In this document: positions 1 to 8,947 of the stretch, piece by piece
How the letters are laid out: the number at the start of each line of letters is the position of its first letter
How positions within the stretch are numbered: the stretch's first letter is position 1
The notes under the pieces: generated by a model
What the model was told of the DNA's origin: nothing
What the model saw: the letters and a program-made list of their open reading frames with translations, nothing else
Databases searched by the model: none
Assembly (NCBI RefSeq): GCF_964199965.1
Contig: NZ_CAXMZT010000003.1
Coordinates: forward strand, 124,001-188,000
DNA from: JAFIFT01 sp020051095
GTDB lineage: Bacteria; Pseudomonadota; Gammaproteobacteria; Legionellales; Legionellaceae
Direction of reading: 5' to 3'
DNA length: 64,000 nt
Translations under genes and position numbers: made by a program

Positions 1-2
1 TT

Positions 3-2120
3 TTTGATTCAACCAGCTACATAAAAGCATCCATTAAGGAAGTTTTGAAAACGTTTGTCGAGGCAACACTCTTTGTTGCCGTCGTGGTTTTCTTGTTCTT
101 AGGTAACTTACGAGCTGCCATTATTCCCATTATCACCATTCCAATCTGTTTAATAGCTGTGCTAGCGCCAATGAGTTGGATGGGTTACGATCTCAATACC
201 TTAACCATGCTTGCCATGGTGTTAGCTATTGGGCTTGTCGTGGATGATGCCATCGTTGTTCTTGAAAATTGTCACCGCCACATCCACAACGGTCAAAGCA
301 GCTTAAAAGCAGCTTTAATTGGCAGCAAAGAAATCACCTTCGCTGTCATTGCCATGACGTTAACGCTTGCTGCTGTGTATGCTCCGATGGGGTTCGTTGA
401 GGGGTTTACGGGGCGACTATTTCAACAATTTGGTATTACCCTGGCTTTAACCGTATTTATTTCTGGCATCGTTGCCTTAACCTTATCGCCCATGATGTGC
501 GCTTATCTGTTAACGACAAAATCCACGCGACTAAGTAGCAAAGTCAATGATCTCTTCATGCGATTGGGACAAATGTATCAAAAAAGTCTGAAGTGGGTAT
601 TCAGTCACCTAAAGCTATTTAGCCTAATTTGTCTATCTTTGATGACCCTAGGCATCCTATGCTTTAATCAAATAGGTGCCGAAATCGCCCCGGAAGAAGA
701 TCAATCCTATATCATAGCCCCAGTATCTTCACCAACCAATGCTAGTTTAAGCTACACCGACTATTATGTTCGACAAATTGAGAAAATTTATAACCAAGTG
801 GATGAACAGACCACTTTTCTCACATCAGTTAGGCCCGAATCCGCTTTTACCTTGCTGAAATTAACCCCTTGGGAAAACAGATCCCGTAGTCAACAAGAAA
901 TTAGTCAATGGTTGTCAAAAAAGTTTAACCAGTTAACGGGTGTGAGTGTGTTCGCTCGATCTCCCCAGCCTTTAGGCCAAAGCAGCTCCCAACAGAGTTT
1001 CAGTTTTGCCTTAACCGGCAATACCTCCTATGAAAGGTTACACAAAATTGCGAAAGGGATAACGCAGACCATGGAAAAAAATCCCATCTTTTCCCATGTA
1101 CGCAATCAATTAACCATCGATAGTGAGCAACTAGAACTGCAGATTAACCGTAAGCTCGCCAATGATTTACAAGTCAACTTAAGTGATATCGCTGAGTTGT
1201 TAAGTACCATGTTAGGTGGTGCTAACCCGGTTGAGTTTAATTTTGCCGGTCAATCTTACCCAGTGATTATGCAACTGGATCAACCAAACCAACATGATAT
1301 TGGTATTATAAACCAGTTATTTGTGCAAAGTGCGCGAGGCAAAATGATTCCATTATCTAATTTGATAACTGTCAGCACCAATACTGCTCCCAATAATCTT
1401 CCCCATTTGAATCGACAGCGAAGTGCCAATATTAGCGCTGAAATCGCGCCAGGGTATGATATGCATGATGCCATTGTTGCCATTGACAACCTATGCAAAC
1501 AACTCTTACCTGATGATGTCCATTACCAATTCACTGGCAGTTCCCAAGACTTTATTGAATCAAATGGTCAAGCAATTTTTGCCTTTGTTCTTGCCTTATT
1601 TTTTATTTATTTGGTGCTTGCCGCCCAATTTGAAAGTCTCATTGATCCTTTGATTATTTTATTATCGGTACCGTTGTGTTTGTGTGGGGCAATATTTGCA
1701 CTATTTCTCACCGGCACAAGTCTATCAATCTATAGCCAAATCGGCATGATTACATTAATCGGATTAATTGCTAAACACGGCATTATGATAACTGAGTTTG
1801 CCAATGCCCATTTGCATGAATCACAAGATGTCTTAGCGGCGATTACTGAAAGCGCGACCATACGGTTACGACCAATATTGATGACTACTTTAGCAATGGC
1901 ATTAGGCGCCCTTCCTTTGCTTTTTGCTCATGGTGCAGGCGCTGAAAGCAGAGGTCAACTGGGGTTGGTGATATTTACAGGTCTATGCTTTGGCACAATA
2001 TGTTGCATCTATGTTGTGCCAGTCGCTTACTACTTAATTCGACGCCTTGGACAGCCAGTCACTCATTTTTCCGTCTCTCAACAAGGTTTATCGAATAGTG
2101 GTGAACATGCAGTCACTTAA
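3..2120 (+). CDS. RND (AcrB/HAE1-type) efflux permease, 5' end cut by window
   Basis: Inner-membrane proton-driven exporter subunit of a tripartite efflux pump. The reading frame is open to the left edge, so the true start lies outside; the first visible residues (FDSTSYIKASI) match the segment just before TM2 of AcrB-type proteins. The TM4 proton-relay pair is present (VDDAIVVLEN, about nt 240-270) and the TM10 lysine motif is present (GLIAKHGIMITEF, about nt 1760-1800). The C-terminal half holds the second periplasmic domain and TM7-TM12. The substrate cannot be inferred. No membrane-fusion or outer-membrane partner is visible downstream, so it is probably encoded upstream. The last 33 bases overlap the convergent gene at 2088-2462. 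Confidence 0.92.
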   Translation, partial: FDSTSYIKASIKEVLKTFVEATLFVAVVVFLFLGNLRAAIIPIITIPICLIAVLAPMSWMGYDLNTLTMLAMVLAIGLVVDDAIVVLENCHRHIHNGQSSLKAALIGSKEITFAVIAMTLTLAAVYAPMGFVEGFTGRLFQQFGITLALTVFISGIVALTLSPMMCAYLLTTKSTRLSSKVNDLFMRLGQMYQKSLKWVFSHLKLFSLICLSLMTLGILCFNQIGAEIAPEEDQSYIIAPVSSPTNASLSYTDYYVRQIEKIYNQVDEQTTFLTSVRPESAFTLLKLTPWENRSRSQQEISQWLSKKFNQLTGVSVFARSPQPLGQSSSQQSFSFALTGNTSYERLHKIAKGITQTMEKNPIFSHVRNQLTIDSEQLELQINRKLANDLQVNLSDIAELLSTMLGGANPVEFNFAGQSYPVIMQLDQPNQHDIGIINQLFVQSARGKMIPLSNLITVSTNTAPNNLPHLNRQRSANISAEIAPGYDMHDAIVAIDNLCKQLLPDDVHYQFTGSSQDFIESNGQAIFAFVLALFFIYLVLAAQFESLIDPLIILLSVPLCLCGAIFALFLTGTSLSIYSQIGMITLIGLIAKHGIMITEFANAHLHESQDVLAAITESATIRLRPILMTTLAMALGALPLLFAHGAGAESRGQLGLVIFTGLCFGTICCIYVVPVAYYLIRRLGQPVTHFSVSQQGLSNSGEHAVT

Positions 2121-2462
2121 TGATTGCTGGCAACTATAGCCGCCAAAATCACTGACCCATTGCGTTTCTAATGGTGAAGGAATGCGCACCCTGACTTGCC
2201 ACCAAATTGAATAGCGCCCTTCAGAAGTATCATAAAAACAGACCACCCCTTGACCATAACCTGCCCGCAAGATTTTAGCTTGAGCAAAGCGAGTATTGTC
2301 ATCGCCTTCGGGTCGTTTGGGCGAGTAAGGATTTGGCTGCCACGGTGGAGGTGGTGCACCCCATTGCAATGAGCTAGTCTGAGGATCCGGGCAAATATCC
2401 GCGCGTGCTGTCGCGGCTATCATCATTGCAATTAAGCAGAACAGTATTTTGTTATGTCTCAT
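2088..2462 (-). CDS. Small secreted protein of unknown function
   Basis: A 124-residue protein with a clear signal peptide (basic start, hydrophobic stretch, likely cleavage near ATARA-D). The mature part has four cysteines and a CPDP-x-W style start that resembles small secreted DUF3757-like Legionella proteins; that family link is a guess. The start ATG at 2462 is preceded by a purine-rich GTGGGGGG ribosome site. The gene converges on, and overlaps by 33 bp, the RND pump gene. No catalytic motif is recognised, and the protein is presumably periplasmic or exported. Confidence 0.72.
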   Translation of the reverse strand: MRHNKILFCLIAMMIAATARADICPDPQTSSLQWGAPPPPWQPNPYSPKRPEGDDNTRFAQAKILRAGYGQGVVCFYDTSEGRYSIWWQVRVRIPSPLETQWVSDFGGYSCQQSLSDCMFTTIR

Positions 2463-2527
2463 GTGCCCCCCACAAATGCATAAACCGATTTAAAATGAAT
2501 TGTCCGTCTTTATCCTAAAGCACAGCA

Positions 2528-3208
2528 CTAGTTCTCTTCCTTATTATTAAACCTAAATTGAACAAATTTTGCAACCAAGATGGCCATTAAAATGGTTAAG
2601 AACGCCTGCCCTGAACAGGCCGCCATCCACGATAAAGTCTTTGCCATTGGACTATTGGGTACAACGTCCCCATACCCCACCGTGGTTAATGTGACAAAGC
2701 TATAATAAATAAAATCATTATCCCAATCATTGATATCCGTTGGTAATCCATTAAATGAATCCGGATTGCCATACATCAGTGCTTGAAATAAGTAGGCCCA
2801 GCACAATCCAAGAAACAAATAGGCTGAAAGCGATCCAAATAACGTCGTGACATTTACTTTTTCATCTTTCAGGGTAAAGTTGACGCAGGAAACAAATAGC
2901 AATGCAAATAAACACGTGGTAACGATATCGCGAAAGAACTTCAGTGTCATGGTAGGATAAATGGATAGGCCTGGTAATAACGATATTTCAATCAGACCCA
3001 AAAAGCCAATGCTTAACCAAATGACTCGCTTTTCATGCGAAATCACCCAAAAACTATACAATAACAAAATAACAAAGACATAATGAGCAACTTGAAGGTT
3101 TGCTATGGATAACTGACTAGCGTTCAACAACAAATACCCAACTAATACGAGAAATAGGAACAGAAATCGTAAGCGTTCGATGATATGAGGATGTTTCATG
3201 GTATCCAT
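2528..3208 (-). CDS. Two-pore-domain type potassium channel protein (Ion_trans_2)
   Basis: A 226-residue inner-membrane protein with several N-terminal hydrophobic segments (roughly residues 12-30, 38-56, 62-80, 92-110), then a TM-pore-TM unit. The pore loop carries the K+ selectivity filter TVGYGD at residues 176-181, followed by a last TM helix and a short cytoplasmic tail. No RCK/TrkA-N ligand-binding domain follows, so this is a minimal channel and gating cannot be inferred. It stands alone between unrelated genes. Translation could start at Met1 or Met4. Confidence 0.85.
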   Translation of the reverse strand: MDTMKHPHIIERLRFLFLFLVLVGYLLLNASQLSIANLQVAHYVFVILLLYSFWVISHEKRVIWLSIGFLGLIEISLLPGLSIYPTMTLKFFRDIVTTCLFALLFVSCVNFTLKDEKVNVTTLFGSLSAYLFLGLCWAYLFQALMYGNPDSFNGLPTDINDWDNDFIYYSFVTLTTVGYGDVVPNSPMAKTLSWMAACSGQAFLTILMAILVAKFVQFRFNNKEEN

Positions 3209-3349
3209 GGTTAAATGGCTGATAATTTATACTATCGAATTTTTAAGCGCCTGACTACTGGGGTACCTCATCCCATTCATTGCTACCAATAACGAAATGA
3301 GCGCCGAACATGCACACTTTTGATTCGTCGCCATGAATGAGGTCTCGCC

Positions 3350-4645
3350 TTAAGAATGCTTTGGCTTTTGTTGGAAAGATGGTTCGTTAATTTCTCTTGC
3401 AATCCACTCAAGGTAACGATGTATTGCCCCCCGATTTTCCACTAATACTTGGGTTGCCGCCTTGGCAATTTGTTGACAATCCTCTTCATTGTTGAGAAGT
3501 CTCACCACAGATTCAATCACTTCTGAGATAGTATTGGCTAAAATCATCGCTTGCCTATCATGGAGCATTTGAGCAATATGCGTAAAATTATGCATATGAG
3601 GTCCTGTCAAAACGGGGATGCCTAACATGGCGGGCTCCAATACATTATGCCCCCCCACGGGGACCAAACTTCCGCCCACAAACGCCACCTTTGCCAATGA
3701 GTACCACTGCATGAGCTCACCGACACAATCAATCACAATCACCTCGGCATTGGACTGAATCTTATCAGGTTCACTACGTTTATAGGTCACAAGGCCTAAT
3801 TCCCGAATTTGCTCAAAGACAGCATGGAATCGCTCGGGATGTCTGGGAACAACTAAAATCAGCACATGCGGTGAAGCTGCCTTGATTGTACTTATATGAT
3901 TTAGAATTTGTCGTTCTTCATCGTCATGCGTACTAGCTAGGATAAGGACTGGTCTGTCTTTTCCCCATTGCTTTTGCATGGTTTGCATCGGTAGGTTGTC
4001 TTTATCAGCTGGCATAGGTTGATCAAATTTAATATTGCCTAAAACCTCTATCACCGGTTTACTAGGATGGTTCGCTAGGCGGCGAAAGCGATGCGCATCT
4101 GTATCACTTTGCGCCAAAATGGCATCCACGGATTGTAAAACAGGTGCTATTAACCGTGCAATTTTTCCGTAGCCATGCATGGATCGTTCCGATAATCTCG
4201 CATTAATAATAGCAATTTTAACCCCCATTTTCTTTGCTTCGCCTACCAAGTTTGGCCAAATCTCCGTCTCCATCAACACTATAAGTTTCGGTTTTATTTT
4301 CTGTAAAAAACGATATTGCAACGTGGGTAAATCATAGGGCAAATATTGGTGTTGAATCCGACCTTGAAACATATCCATTAATTTTTTTGACCCAGTCGGT
4401 GTGGTCGTGGTTACCATTAATTGATAACCCTTTTCCAACAAAACGTTGATCAACGGAGAAACAGCTATGACTTCGCCAAGCGATACGGCGTGTATCCAAA
4501 TATCAACTTGGCGCAAATTAGCCTGTCTCGAAAAACGCTCCCCAATACGATAACGGTAAGCTGGTAATTTGCGACTCTTAACGAAAAGGCGCAGAAAAAC
4601 AAAAGGCATGGCTAAGCGGAGAAATAGATTGTAAAGATGATGCAT
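3350..4645 (-). CDS. waaA: 3-deoxy-D-manno-octulosonic acid (Kdo) transferase
   Basis: Adds Kdo from CMP-Kdo to lipid IVA in lipid A-core assembly at the inner-membrane face. The 431-residue length is normal for the family. The N-terminus has a membrane-associating hydrophobic stretch, then the GT30 motif IWIHAVSLGEV (about residues 49-59). The C-terminal half has the nucleotide-sugar site around FVGGSLVPVGGHNVLEPA. kdsB, which makes the CMP-Kdo substrate, lies about 3 kb away on the same strand, so the region carries two Kdo steps. It is divergent from djlA with about 110 bp between them. Confidence 0.95.
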   Translation of the reverse strand: MHHLYNLFLRLAMPFVFLRLFVKSRKLPAYRYRIGERFSRQANLRQVDIWIHAVSLGEVIAVSPLINVLLEKGYQLMVTTTTPTGSKKLMDMFQGRIQHQYLPYDLPTLQYRFLQKIKPKLIVLMETEIWPNLVGEAKKMGVKIAIINARLSERSMHGYGKIARLIAPVLQSVDAILAQSDTDAHRFRRLANHPSKPVIEVLGNIKFDQPMPADKDNLPMQTMQKQWGKDRPVLILASTHDDEERQILNHISTIKAASPHVLILVVPRHPERFHAVFEQIRELGLVTYKRSEPDKIQSNAEVIVIDCVGELMQWYSLAKVAFVGGSLVPVGGHNVLEPAMLGIPVLTGPHMHNFTHIAQMLHDRQAMILANTISEVIESVVRLLNNEEDCQQIAKAATQVLVENRGAIHRYLEWIAREINEPSFQQKPKHS

Positions 4646-4755
4646 AACAAACTGTTTTAGTAAAAAGTGTAGTATAACAGAATCGAAACATTATATGCTA
4701 AAATATCCCATGCAACGTCAAAATACTGTGAGATGCAATAAATTGTGAGGCGAGT

Positions 4756-5649
4756 GTGGATGATTTTTCATTTTTAGGCTTTTGGGTCGGCAAGATACTC
4801 GGCGCTATACTAGGGTACCTAGTAGCAGGCCCTGTTGGCATGTTTTTTGGCCTTTTGATTGGCAATTTCTTTGATCGCGGCTTGGCCAAAAATGTCACTA
4901 ACCCACTGTACCTGTTCCATAAAGAAAAACGACAAGTCATCCAACGAATTTTTTTTCAATCTACTTTTTTAATCATGGGACATATTGCTAAATCAGATGG
5001 CCGAGTAACTGAGCGAGAAATTGATTTGGCTCGCCAACTCATGAGTGAAATGAAACTATCGAAAGTTCAAAAAGAGGAGGCTAAGGGGTTATTTCACCAA
5101 GGAAAACAACCCAGTTTTAACTTAGGTCACACATTAACATTGCTAAAGACACATTGTCGAAATCGTCCGGAGCTTTTAAGACTATTTATTGACATTCAAT
5201 ATCGGGCAGCCTGTATCGATGGACTCAATCAAGAGAAAATCGATGCCCTTAATCGCGTCCTTCGTTTTCTTGATTTTGCCCCACTGAATAAACAATTCCG
5301 CTTTTACCAAGACTTTTTCCAGGATCAGCAACAAAAATATCAGCAAAAACAGCAACAACAACGCCAACATACCTATCAAAAGCAACAAGATAACCAGCAG
5401 TATAACCAGCAATACACTCGCCCCCATAACTACGACCCCCTTGCCAGCGCTTATGCGATATTAGAAGTCCCCGCCAGCGCAAGCAAACAAGAGGTAAAAA
5501 AGGCTTATCGTCGCTTAATGAGCCAGAACCATCCGGATAAACTGATTGCAAAAGGATTGCCGGAAGAAATGATTAAGATGGCAACCGATAAAACGCAAAC
5601 GATCAGTAAGGCTTACGATGAAATCTGCGAAGCAAGAGGATGGAGCTAA
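4756..5649 (+). CDS. djlA: DnaK co-chaperone DjlA
   Basis: Membrane-anchored J-domain protein that stimulates DnaK. The 297 residues show a glycine-rich N-terminal TM segment (about 7-37) like the DjlA dimerisation anchor, a TerB-like domain (about 65-180), a glutamine-rich linker (about 190-220) and a C-terminal J domain with the HPDK motif. The start is GTG at 4756 with GAGGCGAG just upstream; the nearby ATG is out of frame. The linker is encoded by CAA/CAG-rich DNA that may vary in length between strains. DjlA family members have been linked to intracellular growth in Legionella; no such link is shown here. Confidence 0.93.
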   Translation: MDDFSFLGFWVGKILGAILGYLVAGPVGMFFGLLIGNFFDRGLAKNVTNPLYLFHKEKRQVIQRIFFQSTFLIMGHIAKSDGRVTEREIDLARQLMSEMKLSKVQKEEAKGLFHQGKQPSFNLGHTLTLLKTHCRNRPELLRLFIDIQYRAACIDGLNQEKIDALNRVLRFLDFAPLNKQFRFYQDFFQDQQQKYQQKQQQQRQHTYQKQQDNQQYNQQYTRPHNYDPLASAYAILEVPASASKQEVKKAYRRLMSQNHPDKLIAKGLPEEMIKMATDKTQTISKAYDEICEARGWS

Positions 5650-5661
5650 CTAGAGCGTGCC

Positions 5662-6330
5662 CTAGAATACTCGACCGATCTTAGGACTCGGCACTTTTGT
5701 TAGCCAATTATCAACTTCTGCCGAAAGGTGGTTCTCTTGGTAATGATAATCTGGCCCAGCGCCTGGAATAGTCCGCTTAAAATAATAGTTTTTATCAAAT
5801 AAAAACTGACGCTGAGAATAATCCTTAATCACCAGACGATTATCAAACTGCCCAACGATATCTAAAACTGGAAAACGGATCTGCCATGGGTCATTTACCT
5901 TTACGTCTGGGTATTGAAACGCCGAAATCAATACCAAACCACTCACTTGTTTTGCTTGAGGCTGTGAAAAATAGTGCAGTAATTGGTGATAATCGTCGCC
6001 ATACCAAATAATACCAATTTTTAATTGGGTTTCTTGGCGTAAAATAGCTAAATAGGAGGATAATTGCTCCGTAAATTTATCAGAGGATAGCGAAGAAGGC
6101 ACCACCGCGACGGACCAGCCCCTCTTCGATAAAATTTCAGCCAAAGTTGTCAATAAATGTTGAGCATGGCTATTTGTCCCTTGGACCAATAATAAACCAC
6201 CTGCAGAATGACTTGTGCTTGGCCAAAAAGGCAGTTTGGTCTGTTCGTCGATAGTCAGGGTTGTTGGCGAAGCCAACAACCCTGTGCCGTTTAGCAATAG
6301 CAAACATCCCAGTAAGAATTGCCGTAACAT
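5662..6330 (-). CDS. DUF3530-like alpha/beta-hydrolase-fold periplasmic protein
   Basis: A 222-residue protein with an N-terminal signal peptide (MLRQFLLGCLLLLNGTGLLA). The pattern LLLVQGTNSHAQHL resembles the first strand and oxyanion loop of alpha/beta hydrolases. GIIWYGDDYHQLLHYF sits where the nucleophile elbow would be but has Gly-Asp rather than G-x-S-x-G, so catalysis is doubtful. DUF3530 is my best match by pattern. The gene lies 6 bp downstream of the lipase gene on the same strand, suggesting cotranscription. Confidence 0.65.
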   Translation of the reverse strand: MLRQFLLGCLLLLNGTGLLASPTTLTIDEQTKLPFWPSTSHSAGGLLLVQGTNSHAQHLLTTLAEILSKRGWSVAVVPSSLSSDKFTEQLSSYLAILRQETQLKIGIIWYGDDYHQLLHYFSQPQAKQVSGLVLISAFQYPDVKVNDPWQIRFPVLDIVGQFDNRLVIKDYSQRQFLFDKNYYFKRTIPGAGPDYHYQENHLSAEVDNWLTKVPSPKIGRVF

Positions 6331-6336
6331 AGCGTT

Positions 6337-7275
6337 TTAGGACGTTGAAGAGGTATCAAAAACATCCGACAACTCTGCTAATACTTCTTTAGCCATGATC
6401 TGATGCGCTTTAGCAGTGGGATGAACGGGATCAAAAAATAAGTAGTGTTCACAATCGCTAGGAGGGGCGATATTAAATAGCTTCTCCATGCGAATAACCG
6501 GCTGCAATCTGACATTGGCCGCAAGATCTTCCTCAAAACACATATCAGTCACATTGGTGATATCATAGTTCTCAGGTGTTTCAAGCGCTTTGTTAAACAT
6601 TTGATGAACATTATAAAAATACCAATGCACATCGGGATGTTTTTTACGATACGTTTCCATGACTTGGTCAAGCATGGCATTATGTTTTTGGGTGTACCGT
6701 GCTAATTTATCATGCTCCTCTTCACCCATGCTTTTTGCAAGCGGCGTTCTACTCAACTCGGGAAGATTCAAAACAAGAAAATGTTTTGCACCGGCATTGA
6801 TTAGCTTATCTAACGCTTTAGAAGTTCCTTGTTTAACGGTGTCGACGGTTTCATCTTCATCATCGGGTAAAATTAGATAATTATTGGCACCAATCCATAT
6901 GACATACAAGCTCTCCTCATCGGCAACTTGATTATTATTTTGCAGAAAATCCTTTACTTCATTTGCTAACGTAAACACCCCATCAATATCGTCATTCTCT
7001 GCTGTCACACCCGCGCCGCCTAATGCATAATCTTGTAAAAAATTCTCCTCGGTCGATATTGCTTTTGCTATATATTCAATCCAAACTGGGCCATCACTAA
7101 AGCGCCCTTGAAAATAAGGCGGAGTTTGGGGGACATAATGCTGAGTTCTCTCAAATGCGTTGCCGTTGTCGGAAAGACTATCGCCAAAGACAACAATATG
7201 GTTGAATGGTACAGAAGCTTTCGCTACCAATGAAAAACAGATTAGACCTAAATTGATTAATCGTTTCATAAGCAT
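6337..7275 (-). CDS. Secreted GDSL/SGNH lysophospholipase, PlaA-like
   Basis: A 312-residue GDSL hydrolase with a signal peptide (about residues 1-20). Block I is FGDSLSDNGN with the catalytic Ser, block III is IGANNYL, and block V is DPVHPTAKAH with the catalytic Asp and His. Length and motif set fit the Legionella PlaA/PlaC/PlaD group of type II-secreted phospholipases/acyltransferases. At this size PlaA (about 309 residues) is closest, but I cannot separate the paralogues by reading alone. It probably acts on lysophospholipids outside the cell. It is followed closely by the DUF3530-like gene. Confidence 0.8.
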   Translation of the reverse strand: MLMKRLINLGLICFSLVAKASVPFNHIVVFGDSLSDNGNAFERTQHYVPQTPPYFQGRFSDGPVWIEYIAKAISTEENFLQDYALGGAGVTAENDDIDGVFTLANEVKDFLQNNNQVADEESLYVIWIGANNYLILPDDEDETVDTVKQGTSKALDKLINAGAKHFLVLNLPELSRTPLAKSMGEEEHDKLARYTQKHNAMLDQVMETYRKKHPDVHWYFYNVHQMFNKALETPENYDITNVTDMCFEEDLAANVRLQPVIRMEKLFNIAPPSDCEHYLFFDPVHPTAKAHQIMAKEVLAELSDVFDTSSTS

Positions 7276-7366
7276 ACCCTCAGAAGTTATAGGATCCAGT
7301 TTAAAAATAACACGAGTTTAGCACAGAAAGAAAGACATGATTGTATTTGCACCATTGTGAGCCCAT

Positions 7367-8116
7367 TTATATCGTTTCTTTGGGTTCCATCAGGGCACGT
7401 ACAATTGCCAAATCTTCTGCGCAATTGATATCTTGCCTGGGTAAAACTTTAGCAGTATCAACGTAAATGGTATGACCATACCAGAGTGCACGTATTTGCT
7501 CAAGCTTTTCTTGTTGCTCAAGCCAACATGGAGCATAATTTGCCCAAGTTCGCAAGAATTCTGCTCGATAAGCATACAATCCAATATGACGAAAATACCC
7601 ATCCACATTGAGTGTAGCACTGGATTGAGAAGGGATCATTTGACGAGAAAAATAGATGGCTTGCTGCTTTTGGTTCCTGATAACTTTGACCACATTTGGA
7701 TTGGTTAGCTGATCGCTTGACTCAATGGGCCAACACAAGGTTGCAATATCACACTGACTTTGATTTAAATTATTTGCCACTTGTTCAATAAGAATCGGTT
7801 CAATTAGAGGTTCATCCCCTTGAACATTCACAATACAAGCATCTGCCGGATAGGAACCTCTCTTAATGATTTCTGCTAATCTGTCCGTTCCGGTCAAATG
7901 GTTGGTGGAGGTCATGACAACATTGTCGGCAAACTGGCGCGCAACGTCAAGAACCTTCTCATCATCGGTGGCTATCGTTATCGAAGCAGCACTTGTCATA
8001 CAAGCTCTCTCATAAACCAATTGTAGAATAGGCTTTTCTTTAATCGTCATCAAAACTTTGCCAGGCAAACGAGACGATGCAAAGCGAGCGGGTATGATAA
8101 TGTGGAATGGGGTCAT
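7367..8116 (-). CDS. kdsB: 3-deoxy-manno-octulosonate cytidylyltransferase
   Basis: Makes CMP-Kdo from CTP and Kdo for lipopolysaccharide inner core. The 249-residue length is typical. The N-terminal nucleotide-binding signature IPARFASSRLPGKVL is present, along with NVQGDEPLI for metal/CTP binding and GLYAYR near the Kdo site. The start ATG overlaps the stop of the upstream 59-residue gene (ATGA), and tsaB follows the same pattern, so tsaB, the Trm112-like gene and kdsB form one translationally coupled unit. Confidence 0.96.
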   Translation of the reverse strand: MTPFHIIIPARFASSRLPGKVLMTIKEKPILQLVYERACMTSAASITIATDDEKVLDVARQFADNVVMTSTNHLTGTDRLAEIIKRGSYPADACIVNVQGDEPLIEPILIEQVANNLNQSQCDIATLCWPIESSDQLTNPNVVKVIRNQKQQAIYFSRQMIPSQSSATLNVDGYFRHIGLYAYRAEFLRTWANYAPCWLEQQEKLEQIRALWYGHTIYVDTAKVLPRQDINCAEDLAIVRALMEPKETI

Positions 8117-8292
8117 AATTGTTCTTTTTCTTCCAGAGGGATAAGACGTGCTTCATGCTCAAGCATGACTGGAATGCCATCCTTGATGGGATAAGCTAAC
8201 CGATCAAATAAGCAGATCAGCTCGTTGTCTTTTAATTTGAGCTTACCTTTACAAAGGGGGCAAACGAGAATATCTAATAATTTTTTATCCAC
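8113..8292 (-). CDS. Trm112/YcaR-family small zinc-ribbon-like protein
   Basis: A 59-residue frame beginning at GTG (8290-8292) and ending in TGA that overlaps the kdsB start by four bases. It opens MDKKLLDILVCPLCKGKL and contains the YP(I)KDGIPVML pattern of the Trm112p-like family. Only the first CxxC is kept; the second position reads ELICLFD with one cysteine. Members commonly sit beside kdsB/lpxK, as here. Its GTG overlaps the tsaB stop (GGTGGATAA). The role in bacteria is poorly defined. Confidence 0.85.
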   Translation of the reverse strand: MDKKLLDILVCPLCKGKLKLKDNELICLFDRLAYPIKDGIPVMLEHEARLIPLEEKEQL

Positions 8293-8947
8293 CAGATGCT
8301 CCTTGAGTTACCTGATTGCGAATATACACTGGCAAAGCCTGAATAGCGGTGACAGGCTCAATATGTTTGTTCAATACTAAATCAACCATAGCCTCTAAAT
8401 TCGGATAAATGGTAAGAACCTGGATAATACGTTGCCGTATTTCCTCCCCTAGTTGGGGCAAGTATGCCTCAACACCAACACCGGCTATCACAAAACGGTT
8501 ATCAGTCAGGGATATTTGCTGGGCATGGCTTACTTGTTCCTCAGCCAAAACCATTGTCTTGCCGGAGTATATAGCCCAATAAAGCTCATTCATCCTGGCA
8601 TCAACGGCGGCTAGGATGGGAGCCTTTTCTCCCTTTAATCTTAGGTGATGGGCAATGGATTGCAAACCACTCACCGGGTAGACAGGAAGATCATGAGCAA
8701 ATGCCATGCCCTGTACAACACTACAAGCAACGCGCAAACCGGTAAAGCTACCTGGCCCGCGACCGAAGATAATAGCATCTAAACTCTCTGGATACCACTG
8801 TTGCTCGGATAAGAGCTCATTTACCATGTGGAGGAGTTTTTGGGAATGGGTGCGGACACCGACTTGTTGTCGACTACCCAAACATTGATTTTCTCCCACT
8901 GCGACACTGGCGGTATCCGTTGAGCAATCAAGTGCTAACCACTTCAT
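8285..8947 (-). CDS. tsaB: tRNA threonylcarbamoyladenosine biosynthesis protein TsaB
   Basis: Partner of TsaD/TsaE in making t6A at position 37 of ANN-decoding tRNAs. The 220-residue ASKHA-fold protein shows MKWLALDCSTDTASVA at the start and GRGPGSFTGLRVACSVVQG (about residues 62-80), which is diagnostic. It overlaps the end of the helicase gene upstream by 20 bp and the Trm112-like gene downstream by 8 bp, so it lies within a tightly packed operon. Confidence 0.94.
   Translation of the reverse strand: MKWLALDCSTDTASVAVGENQCLGSRQQVGVRTHSQKLLHMVNELLSEQQWYPESLDAIIFGRGPGSFTGLRVACSVVQGMAFAHDLPVYPVSGLQSIAHHLRLKGEKAPILAAVDARMNELYWAIYSGKTMVLAEEQVSHAQQISLTDNRFVIAGVGVEAYLPQLGEEIRQRIIQVLTIYPNLEAMVDLVLNKHIEPVTAIQALPVYIRNQVTQGASGG

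Noticed and set aside
5182..5427. Leucine-rich open frame on the minus strand within djlA
   Set aside because: It is the antisense of the CAA-rich linker of djlA; low-complexity Leu/Ile run.
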